From the NCBI RefSeq assembly GCF_000717875.1, contig NZ_JOCT01000019.1, positions 62,001 through 126,000 of the forward strand: a stretch of DNA of 64,000 bases, read 5' to 3'. The position numbers and the translations under genes were made by a program. This document shows, in pieces, positions 36,218 to 43,576 of this stretch. Every line of letters starts with the position of its first letter. Positions within the stretch are counted from its first letter, which is position 1. The DNA comes from Streptomyces sp. NRRL S-455 (GTDB lineage: Bacteria > Actinomycetota > Actinomycetes > Streptomycetales > Streptomycetaceae). Below the pieces are notes generated by a model. That model did not search any database and was not told the DNA's origin. It was given only the letters and a program-made list of their open reading frames with translations.

Positions 36218-37335
36218 CCGGCCCGGACCCGTCCGTCCCGCCGCGACGTGTGGACCCCGCCCGTGTACACGCGCTCATCGTCGGCATCGAGGCATTCGAC
36301 GCCGGCTCCGGCTGGGATCTGCCCGGTCCCGCCCGGGACGCGGTCCGGTTCCACCGGCTGCTGCGGGAAGCGGGGGTTCCTGAAGACCAGCTCCGCCTCC
36401 ATCTGTCCCCGTTGCCGCCCTACGTCCCCGAAGTCCCGTACCGGCCCGCCGACCAGGCCACGCTGCGTCGTGTCCTCGTCCGTGAACTGCCGGCGGCCCA
36501 GGGTGACGTCCTGTGGGTGTGGTGGGGCGGGCACGGCGTCCTGGACCGTTCAGGTCATCTGCGGCTGTTCTGCGCCGACGCCACCACCGGCGACAAGGTG
36601 GGCATCGACCTGGACTCCGCGCTCGACCGGTACGCCGGGGACGCGGTGCCGGGATTCGCCGAGCAGCTGTGGATCGTGGACGCGTGCGAGACCTTCGAGG
36701 AGGCCCTCGGCTTCCGGGACCAACTGCCGCCCGAGGCGCTGCCGGTGGGGCGGCGCGACCTCGTCCACCGGCAGACCGTGCTGCGCGCCGCGGGCCGCGG
36801 CCGGGCCGCCGCCAACGACCCCGTGGGCGCCACCGGGCTCTTCTCCGACATCCTGCTCGGTCTGCTGGGTGAGCGCGCCACCGCCCTGCCCGCGCCGCCC
36901 GATGCGCAGGAGCTGTTTCCGGCCGTACAGGCACGTATCGCGGCTCTCAGGGAAGCGGGACGTACTCTGCAGTATCCCGAGATCCGGCTGCAGACCCCGG
37001 GGCGCACCGAGAACCTGCCGTCGACGGGCCGGACCGCCGGGGAACGTCCGGCCTCGCCGATGCAGCGGGCGGTGCAGGCGCTGCTCGCCTATCCGCTGAT
37101 GGGCGACCCCACCGAACGGCAGGCGGTGATCAGCTTGCTGGACCCGCGTGTCACGGCCATGCTGCCCCGTCACCCCAGGGCTCGTACGGACGCCACCGGC
37201 ATCCTCAACGGGCTCCGCCGGCACCATCCCCGGGCGCTGTGGGAGCTGTTCGACGCCGTGGTGTCCATGGACGACGATCCGGAGCGCAAACGTGAACTCG
37301 CCGATGCGCTGCACGAGTTGGAACCAAGGATGTGA
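36214..37335 (+). CDS. Caspase-like protease with C-terminal effector-associated domain
   Basis: 373 residues. The N-terminal caspase fold has strand HALIVGIEAFDAGSGWDLPG, the catalytic histidine in WWGGHGVLD (about residue 103) and the catalytic cysteine in LWIVDACETFEE (about residue 155), so both dyad residues are intact. After a linker, residues 280-373 form an EAD-type helical domain: SPMQRAVQALLAYPLMGDP then RQAVISLLD, and a last part with ALWELFDAVVSMDDD. This resembles the N-terminal domain of the VMAP protein, suggesting that like-with-like domain contact recruits the protease. Conflict systems of the MoxR-VMAP type often carry such a protease as effector. GTG 36214 overlaps the hydrolase stop. 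Confidence 0.85.
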   Translation: MTGPDPSVPPRRVDPARVHALIVGIEAFDAGSGWDLPGPARDAVRFHRLLREAGVPEDQLRLHLSPLPPYVPEVPYRPADQATLRRVLVRELPAAQGDVLWVWWGGHGVLDRSGHLRLFCADATTGDKVGIDLDSALDRYAGDAVPGFAEQLWIVDACETFEEALGFRDQLPPEALPVGRRDLVHRQTVLRAAGRGRAAANDPVGATGLFSDILLGLLGERATALPAPPDAQELFPAVQARIAALREAGRTLQYPEIRLQTPGRTENLPSTGRTAGERPASPMQRAVQALLAYPLMGDPTERQAVISLLDPRVTAMLPRHPRARTDATGILNGLRRHHPRALWELFDAVVSMDDDPERKRELADALHELEPRM

Positions 37336-37455
37336 CGCCCGCGCGATCCGGAATGATCGAGTGGCGTGATCGTACGGTTTTCGACTCGGGCTGAAATGGC
37401 CATGATGGAAAAGGACACGGGGCATCGCGTCCACCGTGCGAGAAGGGGGAGCATC

Positions 37456-37692
37456 TTGGACCAGCCGTCCGCTCTGCACCATGCCGAGGCCGCTGCCGGT
37501 GATCTGGTCGCCGCTGGGCGCACCGACGTCTGGGAGTCGGATCTGGCGGACGTCGCGGCGCTGCCCTTGACCGCCGTGGACGGTCTCCCGCCGCTGCACC
37601 GCAACGCCCGCCTTCTGGAAGAGGTTCTGCGCGCACGCAGCAGGGTCAGGGGTGGAGGCGAGGGCGTCGCCGCCGGCGCCCGGGCCGAATAG
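37456..37692 (+). CDS. FxsA-like peptide without the FxSxx terminus
   Basis: A 78-residue peptide with a TTG start at 37456 and a very good ribosome site (AAGGGGGAG). Longer in-frame starts exist (ATG 37396, GTG 37366). The middle segment WESDLADVAALPLTAVDGLP and the helix RNARLLEEVLRARSRV match the leader pattern of FxsA precursors (D-L-x-D-V-x-x-x-P-L ... L-x-x-x-L-R-x-x). Those precursors end in Phe-x-Ser-x-x, which a radical SAM enzyme crosslinks. Here the tail is GGGEGVAAGARAE with no Phe or Ser, so the usual core is absent. It lies between the caspase gene and a HExxH protein that belongs with such peptides. It may be a decayed precursor, a leader-only regulator or a new core type. Confidence 0.6.
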   Translation: MDQPSALHHAEAAAGDLVAAGRTDVWESDLADVAALPLTAVDGLPPLHRNARLLEEVLRARSRVRGGGEGVAAGARAE

Positions 37693-37782
37693 CCGCCACC
37701 CGTCCTGACGGCAGAGCCCGACCGGGCAAGGTGCCCGTCGGGGTTCCCGCATGCCCGCGCACCCAACCGGAGGTCCCCGCTC

Positions 37783-39528
37783 ATGACCAGCGAGCCGCGC
37801 CCCGCCCCGTTCCGCATGCCCGACCGGCTCTTCGCGGAACTGGCCGCCGGAGCGGGCTCGGCGGAGGCCGTCGCCTTCCTCGAACGGGGGGAGCGGGCGC
37901 GACGCCTGCTCCTCCTGCGGACGCTGCTGGACCGCCTGGCCGCGCTGCCCACGCCCCTGACTCCGGCCGCCGAGGCCTGGGACGTCCTCAAGTCGGCCTC
38001 GGAGCGGGCCCCCGAGGCGGTCGAGCGACTGCTGCTCGCCCCGGCGACCGGCGGCTGGATCGCCCATATGCTGCGCCGGGTGCACGGCTCCGCGAGCGGG
38101 CCGCCGCTGTGGGCGGAGGCCGGACACCTGTGTGCCCTGGCGGTCACGGCGTCCCTGCACGCCGGCACGGAGACGGCCCTCCGGGTCCCTCTCACCGACG
38201 GCGGCCTGCACCTGCCGGGCCTGGGCCTGGCCCGGATACCGGACGCGGAAGACGGACTGACGGTCGGCCGGGCCAGAACGAGCCGGGGCGAACTGACCGT
38301 CACCGGCCCCGGCAGGAACGGAACCGCGGTATTCGTGACCTGCCGGCCGGCCACGGCCCCGCTGGGAGGGCGGGAACCGGCACCGGGCGCCGGGACGGCG
38401 CGGAAAACGCCGTGCGACGAGGCCCCCGGGGACACCGCTGTCCACTGGTTCCCCCTCCGCACGCTCACCCATACCGCCGCCAACAGCCCCGTCGCCATCC
38501 CCCTGGACGATCTCGACCCTTACCGCGACCTCGACGATCCGCTGCCTCCCGCCAGACTCGACGCCGAGGAGGCGGCGGAGTGGCAGCGGGTGTTCGACGA
38601 GGCCGTCGGGGTCCTCACCGGGCCGGGTGCGGCCGCCGACGGGCCCGGGCGGCTGGACCCGGCCCTGATCCGCTCGGTTGTGCCCTGGGGCAGGACCTCC
38701 GTGACGCCGCCCGCGCCGCCGACCGTGGGGTTGTCGGCGTCCGGCGGGGACTCCTACGGCGCCATGGTGATCTCCCGCCCCGCCGGCGGTGCGGCCCTCG
38801 CCGAAACCCTGGTTCACGAGTTCCAGCACAGCAAGCTCGGAGCGCTCCTCCACCTCTTCCCGCTCCTCGACGACGACGGCGAGGAGCGCTACTACGCGCC
38901 CTGGCGTGCCGACCCGCGGCACCTCACGGGTCTGCTGCACGGCGCGTACGCGTTCACCGGCGTCACCGGCTTCTGGCGGGACCGCATGGCCGAACCGCAC
39001 CAACCCGACGCCGCCGCATACCACTTCGCGCTGCGCCGGCTGCAGACCCGGCTGGTCGTGCGTACCCTGCTGGCCAGTGGCCGGCTCACCGCCGCCGGGC
39101 GCAGACTCGTCACCGGCCTCGCGGCGACCGTCGACGCCTGGCTGCGCGAACCCGTCGACCCGGCCGCGCTCGCCCGGGCCCGTACGGCCGCCGCCCTGCA
39201 CCGCACGGAATGGCGCCTGCGCAACGTCGTACCGGAAGCGTCCCCGTCCGCCTCCCCGCGCCTCCGTCCGGACCGGCCGATCTGGCCGGACCTGCGCACG
39301 CACGCCTTCGCCACCCGGCCCGCCGTCCCGCGTACCCCCGATGAGCACCTCGCCGCCGGGAACCCTTCCGCGGCATTGGACGGTTACGCCGAGAGCCTCG
39401 CCCGCGATCCGGCCGACCCGCACGTCCTGGCCGGCTGGATCGTCGCCCGCGCCGCCGTCGACCGGGGGCACGCCCCCCGGCGGTTGCTCGCCCGGCCCGA
39501 ACTGCTCCAGCCGCTGCCCAGCGGATGA
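37783..39528 (+). CDS. HExxH motif protein of putative RiPP-modification family
   Basis: 581 residues with no radical SAM cysteine motif. Near residues 330-349 the segment AALAETLVHEFQHSKLGALL carries HEFQH (residues 345-349), a zinc-metallohydrolase motif. The downstream YYAPWRADPRHLTGLLHGAYAF fits the HEXXH motif domain family (TIGR04267-like) that is often fused to FxsB radical SAM enzymes as an inactivated extension. Here the histidines and glutamate are intact and the protein stands alone. The C-terminus has a short TPR-like segment (HLAAGNPSAALDGYAESLAR). The start is ATG 37783 after GGAGG. Proteolysis or another hydrolysis of a peptide substrate is a reasonable guess; the family is not characterised. 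Confidence 0.75.
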   Translation: MTSEPRPAPFRMPDRLFAELAAGAGSAEAVAFLERGERARRLLLLRTLLDRLAALPTPLTPAAEAWDVLKSASERAPEAVERLLLAPATGGWIAHMLRRVHGSASGPPLWAEAGHLCALAVTASLHAGTETALRVPLTDGGLHLPGLGLARIPDAEDGLTVGRARTSRGELTVTGPGRNGTAVFVTCRPATAPLGGREPAPGAGTARKTPCDEAPGDTAVHWFPLRTLTHTAANSPVAIPLDDLDPYRDLDDPLPPARLDAEEAAEWQRVFDEAVGVLTGPGAAADGPGRLDPALIRSVVPWGRTSVTPPAPPTVGLSASGGDSYGAMVISRPAGGAALAETLVHEFQHSKLGALLHLFPLLDDDGEERYYAPWRADPRHLTGLLHGAYAFTGVTGFWRDRMAEPHQPDAAAYHFALRRLQTRLVVRTLLASGRLTAAGRRLVTGLAATVDAWLREPVDPAALARARTAAALHRTEWRLRNVVPEASPSASPRLRPDRPIWPDLRTHAFATRPAVPRTPDEHLAAGNPSAALDGYAESLARDPADPHVLAGWIVARAAVDRGHAPRRLLARPELLQPLPSG

Positions 39529-39627
39529 CCCGGAAGCGGGCCGTTGTCGTCAGACAGACGCGAACAAGGGTGCGCGGAAACGCGCGAGCAGCGCGTCAAC
39601 GGGCGCTCCGGTGGTCAGGATGGAGGC

Positions 39628-40851
39628 ATGGCATACCACGTCCACTCCGAGGCCGGGCGGCTGCGCCGCGTCATCCTGCACCGGCCCGATCTCGAGCTCA
39701 AAAGGCTCACCCCGAGCAACAAGACCTCGCTGCTCTTCGACGACGTGCTGTGGGTGCGCAGGGCCCGCGCCGAGCACGACGGGTTCGCCGACGTGCTGCG
39801 CGACCGGGGCGTCACCGTCCACCTCTTCGGTGACCTGCTGGCCGAGACCCTGGAGGTCCCGGTGGCCAGAAGCCTCGTCCTGGACCGGGTCTTCGACGAG
39901 AAGGAGTACGGCCCGCTCGCCACCGACCACCTCAGAGCCGCCTTCGAGAACCTGCCCGGGCAGGAGCTCGCCGAGGTGCTGGTCGGCGGCATGACCAAGC
40001 GCGAGTTCCTCGACGTGCACCCGGAGCCGACCTCCGTGCGCTTCCACGTCATGGAACTGGACGACTTCCTGCTGGATCCGCTGCCCAACCACCTCTTCAC
40101 GCGTGACACCTCCGCCTGGATCTACGACGGGGTGTCCATCAACGCCATGCGCTGGCCGGCCCGGCAGCGCGAGACCGTGCACTTCGAGGCGATCTACCGG
40201 CATCACCCGCTGTTCCGGGACGAGGCCTTCCACGTCTGGTCCGAGGGGCAGGCCGACTACCCGTCCACCATCGAGGGCGGGGACGTCCTGGTCATCGGCA
40301 ACGGGGCGGTGCTCATCGGCATGAGCGAGCGCACCACGCCCCAGGCCGTGGAGATGCTCGCGCACAAGCTGTTCGCCGCCGGGTCCGCCGAGACGATCGT
40401 GGCGCTCGACATGCCCAAGCGGCGTGCCTTCATGCATCTCGACACCGTGATGACGATGGTCGACGGGGACACCTTCACCCAGTACGCGGGCCTCGGCATG
40501 CTCCGCTCGTACACCATCGAACCGGGTGTCGGTGAGAAGGAGCTGAAGGTCACCGACCACCCGCCGGAGCACATGCACCGAGCGATCGCCGCCGCGCTCG
40601 GGCTGAACGAGATCCGGGTGCTGACCGCCACCCAGGACGTGCACGCGGCCGAACGCGAGCAGTGGGACGACGGCTGCAACGTCCTCGCCGTCGAGCCCGG
40701 CGTGGTGGTCGCCTACGAACGGAACGCCACGACCAACACCCACCTGCGCAAACAGGGAATCGAGGTGATAGAGATCCCGGGGAGCGAGCTGGGGCGGGGG
40801 AGGGGCGGCCCGCGGTGCATGAGCTGCCCGGTCGAACGGGAGCCCGTGTAG
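39628..40851 (+). CDS. arcA: Arginine deiminase
   Basis: 407 residues. Diagnostic segments: [19 protein letters not shown] (start of the propeller), [14 protein letters not shown] (FTRD substrate motif), [12 protein letters not shown] (catalytic His) and the C-terminal GGPRCMSCP, where C397 is the nucleophile. It hydrolyses arginine to citrulline and ammonia. It is followed by ornithine carbamoyltransferase after about 100 bases; carbamate kinase and the arginine/ornithine antiporter are not in the window. The start is ATG 39628, preceded by GGATGGAGG. Confidence 0.95.
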   Translation: MAYHVHSEAGRLRRVILHRPDLELKRLTPSNKTSLLFDDVLWVRRARAEHDGFADVLRDRGVTVHLFGDLLAETLEVPVARSLVLDRVFDEKEYGPLATDHLRAAFENLPGQELAEVLVGGMTKREFLDVHPEPTSVRFHVMELDDFLLDPLPNHLFTRDTSAWIYDGVSINAMRWPARQRETVHFEAIYRHHPLFRDEAFHVWSEGQADYPSTIEGGDVLVIGNGAVLIGMSERTTPQAVEMLAHKLFAAGSAETIVALDMPKRRAFMHLDTVMTMVDGDTFTQYAGLGMLRSYTIEPGVGEKELKVTDHPPEHMHRAIAAALGLNEIRVLTATQDVHAAEREQWDDGCNVLAVEPGVVVAYERNATTNTHLRKQGIEVIEIPGSELGRGRGGPRCMSCPVEREPV

Positions 40852-40879
40852 GCCCCGTGCGCTCCCGGACAGGGTCTGT

Positions 40880-40912
40880 ATAGGCATGCTGAGCTTCGTA
40901 TAGTATTCCAGA
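40880..40912 (+). promoter_or_regulatory. Possible promoter/operator before ornithine carbamoyltransferase
   Basis: An unusually AT-rich patch holds GTATAG twice, 17 bases apart from end to start, the second copy giving a -10-like TATAGT. It sits about 40-70 bases before ATG 40950. It could be the gene's own promoter and perhaps an arginine-regulator site, but no clear ARG-box could be fitted. Confidence 0.3.
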
Positions 40913-40949
40913 GTCGTTGTTTCCCGTCCGCATCCCCTGGAGCGCCCCC

Positions 40950-41957
40950 ATGGCGACAGTCCCGACCGCCCTCGCCGGCCGCCACTTCCTCAAGGAGGTG
41001 GACTTCACCGAGGAGGAGTTCCGCGGTCTCCTCGAGCTGGCCGCCGAGCTGAAGGCCGCCAAGAAGGCCGGGACCGAGACCCAGTACCTGCGGGGCCGGA
41101 ACATCGCGCTGATCTTCGAGAAGACCTCGACCCGCACCCGCTGCGCGTTCGAGGTGGCGGCGGCCGACCAGGGCGCCTCGACGACGTACCTCGACCCGTC
41201 CGGCTCGCAGATCGGTCACAAGGAGTCCGTCAAGGACACCGCGCGGGTGCTGGGCCGGATGTACGACGGGATCGAGTACCGGGGCGACAGCCAGCGGAAG
41301 GTGGAGGAGCTGGCGGCCCACGCCGGTGTCCCCGTCTACAACGGGCTCACCGACGACTGGCACCCCACCCAGATGCTCGCCGACGTGCTGACCATGACCG
41401 AGCACTGCGCCAAGCCGCTGAACCGGATCGCCTTCGCCTACCTGGGTGACGCCCGCTTCAACATGGGCAACTCCTACCTGGTCACCGGCGCCCTGCTCGG
41501 CATGGACGTGCGTCTCGTCGCCCCGAAGGCGTACTGGCCGGCCGAGGAGGTCGTCGACCGGGCCCGCGCGCTCGCCGAGAGCAGCGGCGCCCGCGTCACG
41601 CTCACCGAGACCCTGGACGAAGGCGTCCGCGGCGCCGACTTCGTCGCCACGGACGTCTGGGTCTCCATGGGGGAGCCGAAGGAGGTCTGGGGCGAGCGGA
41701 TCACCGCCCTCGCCCCGTACGCGGTGACCATGGACGTCCTGCGCGCCACCGGCAACCCGGACGTGAAGTTCCTGCACTGCCTGCCCGCCTTCCACGACCT
41801 CGGCACCAAGGTCGGCCAGGAGATCCACGAGGCCCACGGCCTGGAGTACCTGGAGGTGTCGGACGAGGTCTTCGAGTCGGCGCACTCCGTCGTCTTCGAC
41901 GAGGCGGAGAACCGCCTGCACACCATCAAGGCGGTCCTGGTCGCGACGCTCGGCTGA
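40950..41957 (+). CDS. Ornithine carbamoyltransferase
   Basis: 335 residues. The carbamoyl-phosphate motif is [13 protein letters not shown], the ornithine/His segment is [15 protein letters not shown], and the C-terminal HCLP motif is [14 protein letters not shown] motif in VWVSMGEP. Next to arginine deiminase it is likely the catabolic enzyme that splits citrulline into ornithine and carbamoyl phosphate, although the anabolic direction is chemically equal and the name argF would fit if it were. The start is ATG 40950 with GGAG about eight bases upstream. Confidence 0.95.
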   Translation: MATVPTALAGRHFLKEVDFTEEEFRGLLELAAELKAAKKAGTETQYLRGRNIALIFEKTSTRTRCAFEVAAADQGASTTYLDPSGSQIGHKESVKDTARVLGRMYDGIEYRGDSQRKVEELAAHAGVPVYNGLTDDWHPTQMLADVLTMTEHCAKPLNRIAFAYLGDARFNMGNSYLVTGALLGMDVRLVAPKAYWPAEEVVDRARALAESSGARVTLTETLDEGVRGADFVATDVWVSMGEPKEVWGERITALAPYAVTMDVLRATGNPDVKFLHCLPAFHDLGTKVGQEIHEAHGLEYLEVSDEVFESAHSVVFDEAENRLHTIKAVLVATLG

Positions 41958-41969
41958 ACGCGGTCGTCC

Positions 41970-42437
41970 TCAGGCCGGAGACCGCCGCTGAGCCGGCACC
42001 ACGGGCAGTCGGAACCACACCGCCTTGCCGGACTCGGTGGACCGGTGCCCGCACGAGGAGCTCAGGGCGCGGATCAGCAGCAGACCGCGCCCGTGCTCCT
42101 GCCACGGGTCGGGCATCTCGACGGCCGGACACGTGAGGTCGCCGGGCGGTGCCGGGTCGGTGTCGTGCACCTCGACCTGGCAGCCCGACGGCATCAGCTC
42201 CACCACGAGCTCTATCGGGGTCTCGCCGGAGGTGTGCTCCACGGCATTGGCCACCAGCTCCGCCGTGAGCAGCTCCGCGGTGTCGCGGTCGGCTCCGTGC
42301 TCATGCTCGGCCAGCGCCGTACGGACCAGGGCACGGGCCACGGGCACCGCCGCGACGGTGTGCGGCAGCGCGACGCGCCAGGAGGCGGGGGCTGAGGGCA
42401 GTTCGTACAAGGCGGGTCCGTTCATGGAGCAGGACAT
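41970..42437 (-). CDS. ATP-binding anti-sigma-like regulatory protein (HATPase_c)
   Basis: About 155 residues of the RsbW/SpoIIAB-like single-domain HATPase_c proteins abundant in streptomycetes. The N-box is ELLTAELVANAVEHTSG, the G1 box is around VEVHDTDPAPP, and the G2 region is EHGRGLLLIRALSSSCGH. The family includes protein kinases of anti-anti-sigma factors, but many members have no known partner. ATG 42437 has a weak ribosome site; ATG 42425 is equally possible. Stand-alone, convergent with the ornithine carbamoyltransferase gene (12 bases between stops). Confidence 0.8.
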   Translation of the reverse strand: MSCSMNGPALYELPSAPASWRVALPHTVAAVPVARALVRTALAEHEHGADRDTAELLTAELVANAVEHTSGETPIELVVELMPSGCQVEVHDTDPAPPGDLTCPAVEMPDPWQEHGRGLLLIRALSSSCGHRSTESGKAVWFRLPVVPAQRRSPA

Positions 42438-42748
42438 CCTGCTTTCAACCTTAGGAATGGTACGGCGCCGCTTTTCGGAGGCGACCGAGGGGCACCGCAG
42501 GAGGGGCTGTCGGCCCCCTTGCCGCACGGCTTACCCAGGTGAGCGCGGTGCCGCGCACAGCTGCCCCCACCGTTACGCCGGTGTGGATGATCTGTGACGG
42601 ATGTAACCGGCCCGGAGTGCGCCCGGGCCCCTTGTGGATTCCCTACCCGAACGGTCTATCGCGCACTCATGACGACAGTCACGGATGAGTGATAACTTCG
42701 TGGGGTAGAGCTCAGTGAGGCAGTGCCCGCCCGAGGAGGCCGCCCGTC
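42438..42748. other. Divergent promoter region with a shared 12-bp motif
   Basis: About 310 bases without a gene between the HATPase protein start and the enoyl-CoA hydratase start. It holds the 12-bp motif at 42670-42681 and, 18 bases before the hydratase ATG, a GAGGAGG ribosome site. No other structured element was seen. Confidence 0.6.
42670..42681 (+). promoter_or_regulatory. Candidate operator TGACGACAGTCA upstream of the aromatic degradation operon
   Basis: TGACGACAGTCA (TGAC/GTCA inverted ends) lies about 70 bases before the hydratase ATG. The identical 12-mer occurs at 48479-48490 between the CoA ligase and acyl-CoA dehydrogenase genes of the same pathway. The PaaX-family regulator at 45961-46788 is the natural candidate to bind it; binding is inferred. 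Confidence 0.55.
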
Positions 42749-43576
42749 ATGAGTCCCTTCACCGGCTCAGCCGCCCGCACCCCGGGCTGGGAGCACCTGC
42801 GCGTCGACGTCACCGACGGCGTCGCCACCGTCACCCTGGCCCGTCCCGCCAAGCTCAACGCGCTCACCTTCGGCGCCTACGCCGACCTGCGCGACCTGCT
42901 CGCCGAGCTGTCCCGGGAGCGGTCCGTACGGGCCCTGGTGCTGGCCGGTGAGGGGCGCGGCTTCTGCTCCGGCGGCGACGTCGACGAGATCATCGGCGCC
43001 ACTCTGGGCATGGACACCGCCCAGCTCCTGGACTTCAACCGGATGACCGGGCAGGTGGTCCGCGCGATCCGGGAGTGCCCCTTCCCGGTGATCGCCGCCC
43101 TGCACGGCGTGGCGGCGGGCGCCGGAGCGGTGCTCGCGCTGGCCGCCGACTTCCGCGTGGCGGACCCCACGGCCCGCTTCGCCTTCCTCTTCACCCGGGT
43201 CGGCCTCTCCGGCGGCGACATGGGCGCGGCCTACCTCCTGCCCAGGGTCGTCGGCCTGGGCCACGCGACCCGCCTGCTCATGCTGGGCGACCCGGTCCGC
43301 GCCCCCGAGGCGGAGCGCATCGGCCTGATCAGCGAACTGACGGAGGACGGGCAGGCCGACGAGACGGCCCAGCACCTGGCCCGCCGCCTGGCCGACGGCC
43401 CGGCCCTGGCCTACGCCCAGACCAAGGCGCTGCTGACGGCGGAGCTGGACATGCCCCTTGCGACCGCGATCGAACTGGATGCCTCCACCCAGGCCCTCCT
43501 GATGACTGGAGAGGACTACGCAGAGTTCCACGCGGCATTCACGGAGAAGCGCCCTCCCAAATGGAGCGGACGGTGA
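42749..43576 (+). CDS. Enoyl-CoA hydratase/isomerase
   Basis: 275 residues of the crotonase family. The oxyanion-hole segments are GEGRGFCSGGDVDEIIG and HGVAAGAGAVLALAADFRVA; the C-terminus has FTEKRPPKW, the usual ending. The catalytic glutamate positions seem partly replaced (SGGDMGAAYLLPRVVG), as in several specialised members. It likely hydrates or isomerises a ring-reduced CoA intermediate of the neighbouring 2-aminobenzoyl-CoA pathway. The start is ATG 42749 after GAGGAGG; the stop overlaps the start chosen for the next gene. Confidence 0.88.
   Translation: MSPFTGSAARTPGWEHLRVDVTDGVATVTLARPAKLNALTFGAYADLRDLLAELSRERSVRALVLAGEGRGFCSGGDVDEIIGATLGMDTAQLLDFNRMTGQVVRAIRECPFPVIAALHGVAAGAGAVLALAADFRVADPTARFAFLFTRVGLSGGDMGAAYLLPRVVGLGHATRLLMLGDPVRAPEAERIGLISELTEDGQADETAQHLARRLADGPALAYAQTKALLTAELDMPLATAIELDASTQALLMTGEDYAEFHAAFTEKRPPKWSGR

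Noticed and set aside
36550..39471. Long minus-strand frame opposite the caspase, FxsA-like peptide and HExxH genes
   Set aside because: Antisense shadow; composition Gly/Arg-rich, crosses three real genes.
40880..40912. Arginine-regulator (ARG) box before ornithine carbamoyltransferase
   Set aside because: AT-rich GTATAG repeats are present, but the ARG-box pattern could not be fitted; kept only as a possible promoter.
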